Source: Melieria omissa
Lineage: Eukaryota > Arthropoda > Insecta > Diptera > Ulidiidae
Direction of reading: 5' to 3'
NCBI GenBank assembly: GCA_963971225.1
Contig: OZ020269.1
Location: 4,588,001 to 4,652,000, forward strand
Length of the DNA: 64,000 nt
In this document: in pieces, positions 24,776-35,553 of the stretch
Position numbering within the stretch: position 1 is the first letter of the stretch
Layout of the letters: every line of letters starts with the position of its first letter
Made by a program: the position numbers and the translations under genes
Notes under the pieces: model-generated
Told to the model about the DNA's origin: nothing
What the model saw: the letters and a program-made list of their open reading frames with translations, nothing else
Databases searched by the model: none

Positions 24776-25935
24776 CACAGCGCAACAAAAAAACACTTTT
24801 TTTCTGTTGCATGGAGTTTTTCTACTGTTTCTTACTAATTTGGGTGCGCTGATTCCGAATCTACCCTCCGATTTTTTCTAGCAGCTCTAGTTTGTGAGAT
24901 ATAGGTACCCTGTCATTTTTTCAGTTTTTCCTCTACTTTTTCCATATTTTCGATCGTAGTTTCTAAACCAAAAAACCGATTCACATGATTTTCACCTTAT
25001 CGCATTAACAACACCGCACGGCTTCTTTTCCGATGCAACTTATTTTCATAAATGTTAAAATACCGCGGTAATTGGACCTCAAAGTTGGAAAAAATGTAAT
25101 TTTAAGGCGTTTTCTTTGATGGTCAAAAACATACACATTTTTTGTAAAACAATTAACGAGTTAGGTGTATAACGAAAGTCGACACATCAAGCAATACAAC
25201 ACAGCTACATTATTTGGCGGAATACACATTCGCATCGAAATAACAGGAAAAATGTACCATCGCGATTTTCATCACTTTTCATACTTTTTCCTTAAAAAAT
25301 TAGGGGCCTGAAAATATGCAAAGTTTTTAATTTTTTTTTGTTTCGAAAAATTCAAAATATTTTTGTTTTTGCTTGTATTCCAAACTATAAATGGAACATA
25401 AAAAAGAGCATATTTTGAGGCTCCTAATTTTTTAAGGAAAAAGTATGAAAAGAGATGAAAATCGCTATGGTAAAGTTTTGTTATTATTTCGACGCGAATG
25501 TGTATTCCGATAAATAATTTGGCTGTGTTGTATTGCTTGATGTTTCTTCTTAAGATATTCATATACTTCGAAACTTGATTTATGAAACATCTGTACAATT
25601 TTCGCCATCAGAAAAAACGCTTTGAAATTCAATATTTTCTTACTTTGAAACCTTATTATCACGCCCATTTAGAACGCATAAAATTGATTAATGTCAGGAA
25701 AGATGGCGTGAAATGTTGTAAGTGCAACGATATAAAAATAATGTCGATAGGATTATTGGTTAAAACAGTCGAAAACGAGAAAAAAGCCGAGGAAAATTCG
25801 AAAAAGTGACACGCCCATTTTTTGCAAAAACTAGAGCTGTTACATAAAAACGGAGTATGGTTTTGAAAACAGCGTGGAAAAACGATTCAGATTCATGTAA
25901 AAAACTGCATGCAACAGACATGCTGTTGTGCAGTG
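24776..25935. mobile_element. 1.16-kb palindromic foldback/MITE-like element
   Basis: The two halves are imperfect inverted copies centred near 25355. Matching pairs include ctgttgcatg near both ends, agctctag (24884 / 25830 region), the stretch around ggcgttttctttgatgg, and the best-conserved inner arms with catcaagcaatacaacacag, gaatacacattcgc and ttccttaaaaaattagg (about 25185-25320 and 25404-25545). The termini read cacagcgcaaca on the left and, inverted, cactgcacaaca on the right. TAA flanks both ends (24773-24775 and 25936-25938). A 3-bp TAA duplication would fit PIF/Harbinger, but no transposase is present, so the superfamily is open. Confidence 0.7.
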
Positions 25936-25964
25936 TAATCATTTGTGTAATATCGTTGTTATAT

Positions 25965-26381
25965 ATAATATAATATAATATAATATAATATAATATAATA
26001 TAATATAATATAATATAATATAATATAATATAATATAATATAATATAATATAATATAATATAATATAATATAATATAATATAATATAATATAATATAATA
26101 TAATATAATATAATATAATATAATATAATATAATATAATATAATATAATATAATATAATATAATATAATATAATATAATATAATATAATATAATATAATA
26201 TAATATAATATAATATAATATAATATAATATAATATAATATAATATAATATAATATAATATAATATAATATAATATAATATAATATAATATAATATAATA
26301 TAATATAATATAATATAATATAATATAATATAATATAATATAATATAATATAATATAATATAATATAATATAATATAATAT
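25965..26381. repeat. (TAATA)n satellite, left part
   Basis: About 83 almost perfect 5-bp units. The same array resumes at 31871, so it was one block of about 840 bp before the BEL/Pao element inserted. Confidence 0.95.
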
Positions 26382-26631
26382 TGGCTAAATGAGTGCTGTG
26401 GTTGTTCAGTGATCTGTCGATCCCACCACTAATCCCTTCCTTTCCTTATCCTCTTGTACTGATGTTCCCCCTATTTATGCTCCCCGGCTTAAGCCGTTGT
26501 TCTCGTTCAATGTTTACTGTTTTTACTTGTATCACATTCGTCTTTCACCCGTCTATCAATAAAGACATACCCACCCGAAATCCTAACCCGTGCGTTTTCT
26601 TTCCTCCGCTCCGCGCCGAAGCGATTGTACA
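26382..26631 (+). repeat. 5' LTR of BEL/Pao element
   Basis: 250 bp, TGGCTAAATGAG...GATTGTACA. Contains AATAAA at 26558-26563. Matches 31621-31870 base for base on reading. Confidence 0.97.
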
Positions 26632-26649
26632 TGGTCCTTCGAGCTAAAC
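26632..26649 (+). promoter_or_regulatory. primer-binding site candidate
   Basis: TGGTCCTTCGAGC starts immediately after the 5' LTR. It has the TGG start (complement of tRNA CCA) expected of a tRNA primer-binding site. The tRNA identity is not determined. Confidence 0.5.
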
Positions 26650-28482
26650 GCGAACTCGCGACGCGTAAACACACAATTTTTTAAACATTCAAACAAAACT
26701 AATTACAAATGACATAAACTAAAAACATAGTGAAAAACAGTGACAAAAAACCAAATACGAAGAGTGACAACGAAACAAACAGTGAAACAATCCAAAAAGT
26801 GCGATTACAATATTAAAACAGTGCACAAATATACAAATCACAAAAAAAAGAACAAAACATTGAACAGTGCAGTGCACACAAAAGAACGGCAGCACATACC
26901 AACAACAAACTTACAGCAGAGAACAGCACTAACAACTTTTGAAAATTACAAACAAAGTGCAGTGACACACAAAAGAAATAAAAGAAGGGCAACGTATCAA
27001 CCAACAACAACACACAGCAAGACGCAAAAGAAGAAAAGGGCAACAACAACAGCAAGCAGCACAACATAGCAGCGCACAAACAGCGGACAGACGACACACA
27101 TCACGTAGAGAAGATCCCCATACTCGGGCACTGGGCCCCCCAAGATAAGCCTAAAAATTTTGTATTCAAAATTAACACACTCCTCATTCCCATACACTAA
27201 CACAAAATATAATTTATATAGAATATATATACCCATGCCCACAAAAAAACATTTCCTAAAATCCAGTTAAAATTTATATACTGGTACCCCCTACCCCGTT
27301 CGATTATCGCAGTAAGCATTCCCGCTACTGCACATAATTTTGCGATTTTTGTTTGCACAGTCACCTTTGTGCGACCTACGCAGGCAAGGCAGCAAAAACT
27401 CACGCTGCAGCCTGCATCCCACTAATCTTTCTTCTTTACGCGCATTTCCCTTTCTCTTGCATTGTGCATATCGCAGATCAGCAGCAAGCGCTTCAGCTGT
27501 TGATCTCGCGCTCTCCCACCTGTATATATTTTCGCGTTTCGCTTTGTGCGATATACGCACGCACAAGCAGCAAGCACTCCCGCTGCTGCCTCCAAGTGCA
27601 ATTACATATTCTTACTTCTGCCTAAGCATTTTTCCACTCTCGCTAGCAGAAGTAAATAAACAAGCACAGTGGGACGAGTTACTCGTATTCTGCAGCATAT
27701 TGAAAAATTTTCTAGGACTTAGAAAATTTTCAATAGTGCTGCAGATACTCATTCACTGCACATTCGCTGCCACCCAAAGTGCATACAGTGGGACAAATAT
27801 CCCCCACTCGCACACAAAACTTACAACATTTTACATTTAATACAAATAATCACATACACATATATATATACAAATACATATATTTATACACACATATATA
27901 TATACACACACAAATTTATACACATACACGTACATACGTGTATATTCACACACATTCACATTCCCAAACAAAAAAATTCACTTTTTCACAAATAAAAACA
28001 AATTTTCACACATTTGACTACACATTTATAATATATTTATATTCTAGTACATACATTCCCCATTCTTATAAATACATTACCCATTCACATTTACAAAAAA
28101 TTTATTTGTTTCCGATACACATACATATTTATTTTACAAATAAAAGCAAATTTTCATACACATTTGACTTCACATTTATATTATATTTATATTTTACAGC
28201 TTTTACATACATTCCCCACTCACATTTACCAAAAATTGGCTTATTTCCCATATACACATTTGTATTACCCATACACACATTTTCACATTTACACAATTTT
28301 TTATTTATTTATTTATTGTTGCTCGACAAGTGTTCAAATTCGTTTGAACGAATTTTCCCATTCCCAACTCTTCCCATATTCAATTATCGTTCGCGCGGAC
28401 GCGGGTAGACTTCACGTCTATATTACAATACCCTACATATATTTATTTAAACTTTTAACCTTGTCGAGCTTTTTTAAACAAA
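26650..28482 (+). other. BEL/Pao untranslated leader
   Basis: Long leader without a convincing ORF: A-rich 'acaaacagtg' stretches (26700-27080), a pyrimidine-rich stretch (27300-27650), a strong hairpin (27686-27749) and TA/CA-rich microsatellite-like DNA (27840-27950). Probable role: the RNA leader upstream of gag. Confidence 0.55.
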
Positions 28483-30972
28483 ATGCCTGTTGAGCGATCC
28501 CCTAAACGCCAACTTGTCACAATGGAGACTCCTTCCTCCAGATACACAAAGTCACCCAGTGCACGTTTGACAGTTCCTGTCACTCGGGAGCCACCAAACA
28601 CGCGCTCCAAACTCCCTAGTCCTAAAGCAACCGATCCCAGTGTTGCAAAATTTATTTTCGAGTCCGATAGACTCGTGCAATTATGCACAAAGTTTTCATC
28701 GGCTCCCATTGACGATTTGACCAAATCGATGGTCGAAATTAAGCAAAAAAATTTGCAAGCTCAATGGGAGAGGCTTTTGTGCGCACGTGAGGCAGTCTTC
28801 ATTGCTGAAGACAACAGCCAGCCCGACGGTTTCAAAGAGTCGGCTAGGCAAAAAATCGACGCCTGCACAGACCAGTACGAGTTGTGCATGGCTCAGATGT
28901 CGGACATCATTGAGATGCTCCAAACTCAGTCCCCCCAGCCCGCTGCGCATATGGAACCGGTTCGACCCCTAGAACCAGCAAATACCCCCTTCATTTGCCT
29001 ACAAGTTCCGCCTTGTGATACCGAAACCTTTTTCGGGGGCTATGAGCAATGGCCGTCCTTTCGGGACATGTTTACGGCAGTTTACATCAACCACCCCCAG
29101 CTCACTCCAGCCCAAAAATTGTATCACCTCCGATACAAGACGCAAGGCAAAGCCGGTGCTATTGTAAAGCAATATGCATTAACCGATGAGAATTTCGGAC
29201 TCGCGTGGGAAGCCCTAAGATCCCGCTTCGAAAATAAGCGCATACTCGTTGACACTCAAATTAGATCCCTCTTGAATATCGCTCCTGCCCACACTGAAAA
29301 TAGTGAGGCACTACAGCGGATCCAAAGCACTATAAACAATTGTCTGTCTGTTCTCAATTCTCAGGCCGTAGACACTGACAATTGGGATCCGCTATTGGTT
29401 TACATATGTTGTACCAAATTGCCCCAAGAGACACTTGCTCTATGGGAGCAATCATTGACATCCCGGAAGGATCTGCCACCCTGGTCGCAAATGGATGAGT
29501 TCCTGACCGGCAGATATGAGGTACTTGAACGGTTGCAAAGTATTCGCCCTTCTAAGCCGAAACCGTCTCAACCTTCGACTTCCAATGTCCTCCCAAATCG
29601 GCCACACAAATCCCTAAATTATCACACTCAAGTGAAAAGGGACTTCGCGTGCAAACTCTGCAACGCAAATCATCCCATACGGACTTGCCAGAACTTCAAA
29701 GGACTCACCCCCCAGAGTCGATTAAAATACGTTAAGAAGCAAAATCTCTGCGTGAATTGTCTTGCTACATCACACCTCACTAAAGATTGTACAAGCAATT
29801 TCACGTGCGTATATTGCCAGGTGAAGCACCATTCCATGCTTCATTTCTCTAAAGGCAATGCGCAACCCTCTCATACTCCTAACTGGTCACATTCGACCAC
29901 TCCACAGGTCGCAACAGCTCCAAAACGAAAGCACAACAACTCTGCTACTCATTCTCCCCTTTCGGATGCGCAACCCCGCATATCTTCCAGGCAAAGTACG
30001 CCCAAAGTACAAGCCCTACACTCCAATAATGGCACCCAATCCCTTCTGCCTACGGCACTGGTGTCTATTGAGCACTCAGGAAAGTTGTTTAAAGTTCGAG
30101 CGTTGATCGACCAAGCCTCTCAGCGTACCTTCATTTCCTCGAAGGTCCAGAAACGCCTCAAATTGCCAATCGAGAAATCCCCCTTCCAAATCTCGGGCAT
30201 GGGCGGTCAGATTGTGCAAAGTGCCAATCATACATGCTTCTTTACATTGGCAGTCCCCCAATCGAGCACGAAACTCCCCGTGCAAGCAATCGTGCTCCAA
30301 GAGCTTACGAATTCGCTCCCAGCTTCCCACATAAACGCTCCCAATATGAAACATTTCGCCATGCTAGAACTCGCTGATCCAAATCCCTTCGAGACAGCGC
30401 AGATTGATATAGTGATTGGCAGTGATCTCATCCCGCAGATCATGCTCGAAGGTATCCACCGGAATGTATGTGGCAGCTTACTTGCTCAGCTTACAGTATT
30501 CGGTTGGGTATTAAGCGGTCCAGTACCCCGTTCTTCGCATTTGACATGTGCCACAGAGGTACCAGGTCGCCATATGCATACTGGACACGCCCTTCGAAAT
30601 AATCTTCCTGCCCTAAAGGAAGCTCTTTCGCAAGTGATTGCCGCCCTCAATCCCGCAGGGTTTCCACCTCAGGAAATAATGGAAAATCACTTCGAGCCCA
30701 CCACTCCTGCAAACTCATACTCAAACCGGCAAATTTCCCCCTTCGTTGCCAAACGTTTCGGCCCCGCAGGATGGCTTTCGCCTCTAATGAGGTCCCCCAA
30801 AAGGGTTCGACAACAACGGCCCACATTCACAGCAACTGACGGAAATTGCATTCCCTCGCAGTTCCTCATTGCACCAACTCCAACCCGGGTCCAAAAAGAG
30901 GACAGTCGCCACTTCAGTGCGACATGCTCCAAGAGCTGCAAATCCCGCAGACGTCGGACTGATCGGGTATAA
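28483..30972 (+). CDS. BEL/Pao Gag-protease polyprotein (829 aa)
   Basis: An intact 829-codon frame from ATG 28483. It has an N-terminal basic tail, then a coiled, charged region (to about residue 150). A Gag-like domain follows (FFGGYEQWPSFRDMF ... LWEQ, about 180-330). Three cysteine/histidine knuckles (CKLC.., CVNCLATSHLTKDC, CVYCQVKHH; about 388-455) suit RNA binding. An aspartic protease domain begins RALIDQASQRTFIS (about residue 540) and includes DIVIGSDLI and GWVLSG (to about 680). The active-site Asp is followed by QAS rather than the DSG/DTG of retroviruses, which is common in BEL/Pao proteases. Near residue 760 the frame jumps to FGPAGWLSP, a phrase that normally lies after the RT palm, so RT has been deleted. 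The last ~50 residues are an out-of-frame tail. Such a protein could form particles but not copy itself. Confidence 0.9.
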   Translation: MPVERSPKRQLVTMETPSSRYTKSPSARLTVPVTREPPNTRSKLPSPKATDPSVAKFIFESDRLVQLCTKFSSAPIDDLTKSMVEIKQKNLQAQWERLLCAREAVFIAEDNSQPDGFKESARQKIDACTDQYELCMAQMSDIIEMLQTQSPQPAAHMEPVRPLEPANTPFICLQVPPCDTETFFGGYEQWPSFRDMFTAVYINHPQLTPAQKLYHLRYKTQGKAGAIVKQYALTDENFGLAWEALRSRFENKRILVDTQIRSLLNIAPAHTENSEALQRIQSTINNCLSVLNSQAVDTDNWDPLLVYICCTKLPQETLALWEQSLTSRKDLPPWSQMDEFLTGRYEVLERLQSIRPSKPKPSQPSTSNVLPNRPHKSLNYHTQVKRDFACKLCNANHPIRTCQNFKGLTPQSRLKYVKKQNLCVNCLATSHLTKDCTSNFTCVYCQVKHHSMLHFSKGNAQPSHTPNWSHSTTPQVATAPKRKHNNSATHSPLSDAQPRISSRQSTPKVQALHSNNGTQSLLPTALVSIEHSGKLFKVRALIDQASQRTFISSKVQKRLKLPIEKSPFQISGMGGQIVQSANHTCFFTLAVPQSSTKLPVQAIVLQELTNSLPASHINAPNMKHFAMLELADPNPFETAQIDIVIGSDLIPQIMLEGIHRNVCGSLLAQLTVFGWVLSGPVPRSSHLTCATEVPGRHMHTGHALRNNLPALKEALSQVIAALNPAGFPPQEIMENHFEPTTPANSYSNRQISPFVAKRFGPAGWLSPLMRSPKRVRQQRPTFTATDGNCIPSQFLIAPTPTRVQKEDSRHFSATCSKSCKSRRRRTDRV

Positions 30973-31168
30973 ACTCCAAGATCTACAAGATCTCACTATC
31001 AGGTGGACCGGCTCCAGCAATGCCCATGCTCACACAGTTCCAACTCCGGATCAAAGAGCCGGCCACCACCCTCTCGAAGAGCAAACCGACATTCTCGTTC
31101 GGTTCTCCTGCTTCTCTCGAGCCCTACGTGTAGCCAATTATCCCGAGCGGAATTGGCTTATTTTATAA
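30869..31168 (+). pseudogene. BEL/Pao pol remnant (RNase H end / pre-integrase)
   Basis: Overlaps the end of the gag-protease frame in a different frame. Reads HAPRAANPAD (cf. the H..NPAD motif at the RNase H end), LQDLTIRW and DILVRFSCFSRALRVA (the conserved stretch just before integrase), then stops. Integrase catalytic residues are absent. Confidence 0.65.
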
Positions 31169-31620
31169 ACAGCCTTCGAACCCTCTCGAAATTATTTTCA
31201 CTTCCCCGAAAGAAATGGCAATGCAGCCAATATATATGTGTATTTTCCCATATTCTCCCGGCTTTAGCTTAAGCAAATCCCGCAGCTTAGCCACGCTTTT
31301 CCATACCCATGATGTCAGCCTCAGAAACTTTATTTTCAAGCCACTGACATCTCCTCTTTTTGCAGATCCGGCGCTAGCAACCACTCCAGCAGCTGCCCCG
31401 TACGCTCGCACGCATCATCTGCGAAGAGGCCCTCATCGCACTCACCAACGCTCCGGCATCGCGGAACGGCGACAACCCTACAGCCGTCCGCCCACCGTAC
31501 AGCCAGTCAGCCGCGCATCACAGCCAGCCAGCCGCCAGCCGCAACTCTTTCTCACACCCGAGGACGCGGGGACGAGCAACCCCCACTATATTTAATTGCA
31601 CTCTGCAATGGCGGCCGCGA

Positions 31621-31870
31621 TGGCTAAATGAGTGCTGTGGTTGTTCAGTGATCTGTCGATCCCACCACTAATCCCTTCCTTTCCTTATCCTCTTGTACTG
31701 ATGTTCCCCCTATTTATGCTCCCCGGCTTAAGCCGTTGTTCTCGTTCAATGTTTACTGTTTTTACTTGTATCACATTCGTCTTTCACCCGTCTATCAATA
31801 AAGACATACCCACCCGAAATCCTAACCCGTGCGTTTTCTTTCCTCCGCTCCGCGCCGAAGCGATTGTACA
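31621..31870 (+). repeat. 3' LTR of BEL/Pao element
   Basis: 250-bp direct copy of 26382-26631; AATAAA at 31797-31802. Ends GATTGTACA against the resumed (TAATA)n array. Confidence 0.97.
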
Positions 31871-32296
31871 AATATAATATAATATAATATAATATAATAT
31901 AATATAATATAATATAATATAATATAATATAATATAATATAATATAATATAATATAATATAATATAATACAATATAATATAATATAATATAATATAATAT
32001 AATATAATATAATATAATATAATATAATATAATATAATATAATATAATATAATATAATATAATATAATATAATATAATATAATATAATATAATATAATAT
32101 AATATAATATAATATAATATAATATAATATAATATAATATAATATAATATAATATAATATAATATAATATAATATAATATAATATAATATAATATAATAT
32201 AATATAATATAATATAATATAATATAATATAATATAATATAATATAATATAATATAATATAATATAATATAATATAATATAATATAATATAATATA
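31871..32296. repeat. (TAATA)n satellite, right part
   Basis: About 85 units with a single variant (aatac near 31966-31970). Continuation of the array at 25965-26381, split by the BEL/Pao insertion. Confidence 0.95.
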
Positions 32297-32644
32297 TTGT
32301 TTTTGATTTCATTGCAATCTCCGCAGCAGGTCGGCGAAAATCCTCTTACCCTCCTAGCGGGTGCCGACCGGCAATGGACATCATGCGGCCTCTCGGAAGT
32401 GGCTGCCTCGGTAGACTCAGCCGGTGTCTAGCGAAGATTGGGCTATGGCTTCACGTGGCGCCCTTTGGAGTATAGCTTTATGTGCCGTGCCCAAGGGGCG
32501 GCATATGAAGCCATATTCGAATCATTGTTAAGGGTTGCCTGGCGGATAGGCATAAAACGCTAAGGGTTGGAGATCCCCGACAGAAAACACTTTCATAGAG
32601 GTCCCTTATGATAGCGATCGGGCTGGGCTTCAGCCCAAACGTCG

Positions 32645-33235
32645 GTGGGAGTGGTGACTGCTACCACCGGCGGGCACGGTGACACTACAAGCCGTGTCGC
32701 CAGCGGTCACACCTCTACTGGGATTGGAGCAGGTTCCAGTGGATGTATTCCTACTGCCACTGCTGCTGGGATGGGTGCAGGTCCTAGTAGTAGCACTGCT
32801 ACTGCCAAAACAACGACAAGCAGGTGTATGCTGCGCACTAGTGCCGTAGTCCCAGTAGACGCGGACAGTGAAAGCGTACAGAGCTTTAATACGGTCGAAG
32901 AAGAGGCTCTTCTGCTCTCTCCGGGCCGCACCGCAGGTTCCACATCTGCTTGCAAGAAGGGGCCTCGGAGCAAGGCAAGTAAGGAGGAGCTGAATGCAAA
33001 AGCCCAGTACAAAGCTGCGGTCAGGCAGTCTGCAGTCGTCTGGAGGGCAAGTCAAGTCTTTCGAAGGACGAGAAAAAAGGTTGATTTGGGCGATGGGCGC
33101 TGTGTAGAAAGGCCGGGCTCATTTCGCTCAAAAGACATGAAATTTGCAACCAGATCCTTCACGTGTATTGTGCCGCCAGAGCTGATCACGAAGGTCAAGC
33201 TGGAATGGGCGATCGACGGGTTCACCCCCTCTTAA
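32645..33235 (+). pseudogene. ORF1 (gag-like) remnant fused to ORF2 N-terminal RT segment
   Basis: An open frame without a good ATG start (first in-frame ATG about 32769). The first part is Thr/Ser/Gly/Ala-rich, followed by a Lys/Arg-rich region (KKGPRSKASKEELNAKAQYKAAVRQ) as in nucleic-acid-binding ORF1 proteins. From about 33118 it changes to RSKDMKFATRSFT...ELITKVKLEWAIDGFTP, which is the stretch just before RT in ORF2. This shows an internal deletion that removed the end of ORF1 and the endonuclease. Confidence 0.55.
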
Positions 33236-33236
33236 T

Positions 33237-34560
33237 GCTACAGCAGGCTCCTCGCTTGATTATACCCCGACTGATATCGATCTACAGGGGATGTCTTCAA
33301 TAGAACTACGTGCCAAAAAGCTGGAGAGTAGCAAGGGTGGTGTTTATACCGAAGGCCGGAAAATGCAGCCACCTCTACTCGAAAGACTTTAGGCCAATTA
33401 GTTTGACGTCATTCCTCCTCAAAATACTCGAAAAACTTTTAGATCTGCATGTGCGAGATACTCTGGGACCCTCAGGGATAGCAGACTCCCAGCACGCATA
33501 CATGAAAGGCAGGTCCACGCAGACTGCATTACATTCACTAGTGGCGCACATAGAAAAAGCTCTGGAATTCAAAGAATACGCTCTAGGAGTATTTCTTGAT
33601 ATTGCTGGAGCCTTCAACAACGTAACTACCGACGCCATCTTAGATGGCATTGGAGTTGCAGATATTGAAGTAACTGCTTATCTGTGGATTAAGAGCCTGC
33701 TAGGCTGCAGAAAGATAAGAGCTGAGTGGAATGGTGATTTAGCACTAAGAGAGGTGTCCAGAGGTACTCCGCAAGGAGGAGTCCTATCTTTACTCTGGCT
33801 GCTGGTGGTCAACAAAATCTTGGTTCATTTCGAAGGCAAAGCACGGAAACTATTTGCATATGCAGATGACATTGCGATAGTTCTAACCGGGAAATGTCTT
33901 CCGACTCTCAGCAGTCTTATAACTGCAACGCTATGAACTGTACACAACTGGGCAGAAAGCACTGGTCTCAGCGTGAACGCAGAGAAAACAGACATGCTTC
34001 TCTTCACCAGAAGGCACAAAGTTCCATCGGGGGTGGCTCCACGACCAAACGGATCTCTCAAACCTCACACAAAATATCTGGGAGTTATATTGGACAGTAA
34101 GCTGCTGTGGAAGCCCAACGTGGAAGAGAGGGCGAAAAAAGACTGCAACGCTATCTACGCTTGCAAAAGAATGCTCGGTAAGACTTGAGGCATTTCGCCC
34201 TCTCTGATGCATTGGGGCAACACAGCTATAGCGCGTCCGATACTTCTCTCTGGCGTTTTGGTGTGGTGGACCGCGGCAAAGGAAAAGACTTACTGTAAAC
34301 CTTTGGAAAGGGTTCAGCGCCTGGCTGCACTTTGCACGACAGGAGCTCTAGGAACCACTCCTACGGCAGCACTTAACGTTATTCTTAACCTTCCGCCCAT
34401 CGACCTCTACGCGGCGAGTAGGTTAAGAGCTACAGGACAGTTCACATGCAAGTCCTTCGGGCATAGCTCGTCATTGCATGATCCCGCTGCTGAATCCTGG
34501 AAAAAGGATAAAAGCCACAATAGAAGAGGAAGGCTGGCGCAAAGGGATGACACCTAGGCG
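33237..34560 (+). pseudogene. reverse transcriptase domain, with stops
   Basis: In one frame: LQQAPRLIIPRL, a stop near 33301, then VPKSWRVARVVFIPKAGK, FRPISLTSFLLK, FLDIAGAFNNV (first catalytic Asp), GTPQGG and the catalytic YADD at 33859-33870. A TGA at 33934-33936 and another at 34186-34188 (in place of Trp) interrupt it. The thumb region continues to about 34550 (LSGVLVWWTA, ALCTTGALGTTPTAALN). All RT catalytic residues remain, but the frame is broken. Confidence 0.85.
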
Positions 34561-35370
34561 CAGAACCCTCAACATTTACACGGACGGATCCAAAATGACG
34601 GAGGGCGTTGGAGCAGGGATTTTCTGCCCGGAACTGGGCATCGAGCAACCGTTGCGGTTGCCAGCATCTTTCAAGCCAAGGTGTTTGCTGTCTGGAAGGC
34701 TGCGGAGCTTGCCTGCACTGACACCACTATTAATAAATCAATAAACTTTTACATCGATAGTCAATCTGCTATTGAGGCGATAACTGCATAAGCAGTATAA
34801 GCAGCATAAGCTGCATATCTATTGGGTACCTGGTCACAAAGGCATAGAGGGAAATGAGGCGGCAGATGTTGTCGCAAAAAGTGGTGTTCACCTGCCAGAT
34901 GAGCAAATCAGCAACGTTCTGATGCCTCTGCGGGCATTCAACAAAGGTTAGGAAGATAACCTAATGAGAAAAGCGAAAGCGAGGTGGAGCAGTTTACCTA
35001 CCTGCACAACCGCTAAAACAATGCTCGAGCAATTCGATGGAAAGCTCACGAGATTCGTTCTCTCGCTACCAAGAAAGGTCTGCAGAGCCATCGTAGGCGT
35101 ACTAACAATGCTTGACAGTGGCGCACGCGCAAAAGATGGGAATCACTGAGTCGGATGAATGCAGGAAGTGCAAAGAAAATGGTGCCAAGGAAACCCTGGA
35201 GCACAACTTTGCTCCTGCCCGGCCATCTCAAGACTGCGCTTTACTTACTTCGGGGCCCCATTCTTCTCTGGGTTGGGAGAGGTCCCCAAGCACGACATTA
35301 AATCGCTGCTGAACTTCCCTAGGAACACCCGCATTCTCACCGATCACTTCTACGACGATCCGCAACACTA
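34478..35370 (+). pseudogene. RNase H domain and 3' ORF end, frameshifted
   Basis: LNIYTDGSKM (first catalytic Asp, about 34570), then a frameshift near 34670 to FAVWKAAELACTDTTIN, FYIDSQSAIEAIT, stops around 34785-34810, and WVPGHKGIEGNEAADVVAK. Further on, a Cys-rich segment (CRKCKENGAKETLEH) in another frame marks the ORF2 end before the 3' UTR. At least two frameshifts. Confidence 0.75.
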
Positions 35371-35398
35371 AGGAGCTCCAACTGGTATCGCTAAGGAC

Positions 35399-35553
35399 CA
35401 GGGGCGGATTACGAAAAATATTTCGGGGGGGGTTTCAAAAAGTAATTCTTTGATATTCATAAATTGTCTTTTAATTTGTATGTAGTTTTAATGTCGATCC
35501 TAATATTTCGGGGGGGTTTCAACCCCCAAAACACCCCCCTGAATCCGCCACTG
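35399..35553. mobile_element. hAT-type MITE (155 bp)
   Basis: Ends are caggggcggatt on the left and, inverted, cagtggcggatt on the right (11 of 12 match). A perfect 8-bp duplication CTAAGGAC flanks it at 35391-35398 and 35554-35561. An 8-bp target site with CAG...CTG ends is characteristic of hAT elements. It contains two copies of a tttcggggggg-tttcaa stretch and no ORF. It lies in the 3' end of the decayed LINE, so it is younger than that insertion. Confidence 0.85.

Larger units (their letters stand above)
26382..31870 (+). mobile_element. BEL/Pao LTR retrotransposon, internally deleted
   Basis: A 5.5-kb element with 250-bp LTRs that I compare as identical by eye, starting TG and ending CA. 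It is flanked by AATAT on both sides (26377-26381 and 31871-31875); a 5-bp duplication fits BEL/Pao, although the satellite target makes that match automatic. Order: 5' LTR, about 1.85-kb leader, gag-protease ORF (28483-30972), a short RNase H-to-integrase boundary remnant, 3' region and 3' LTR. The RT palm (no YVDD), most of RNase H and the integrase are missing. Identical LTRs indicate a recent insertion, so the deleted form was probably mobilised in trans. Confidence 0.93.

Noticed and set aside
25965..26381. CRISPR-like periodic array
   Set aside because: It is a 5-bp simple satellite without spacers, in a eukaryotic context.
26393..26647. 84-codon ORF MLWLFSDLS... and its copy at 31632
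   Set aside because: Both lie within the two BEL LTRs; the shared peptide only reflects LTR identity.
31746..32312. 188-codon minus-strand ORF of IILYY repeats
   Set aside because: Translation of the (TAATA)n satellite running into the LTR.
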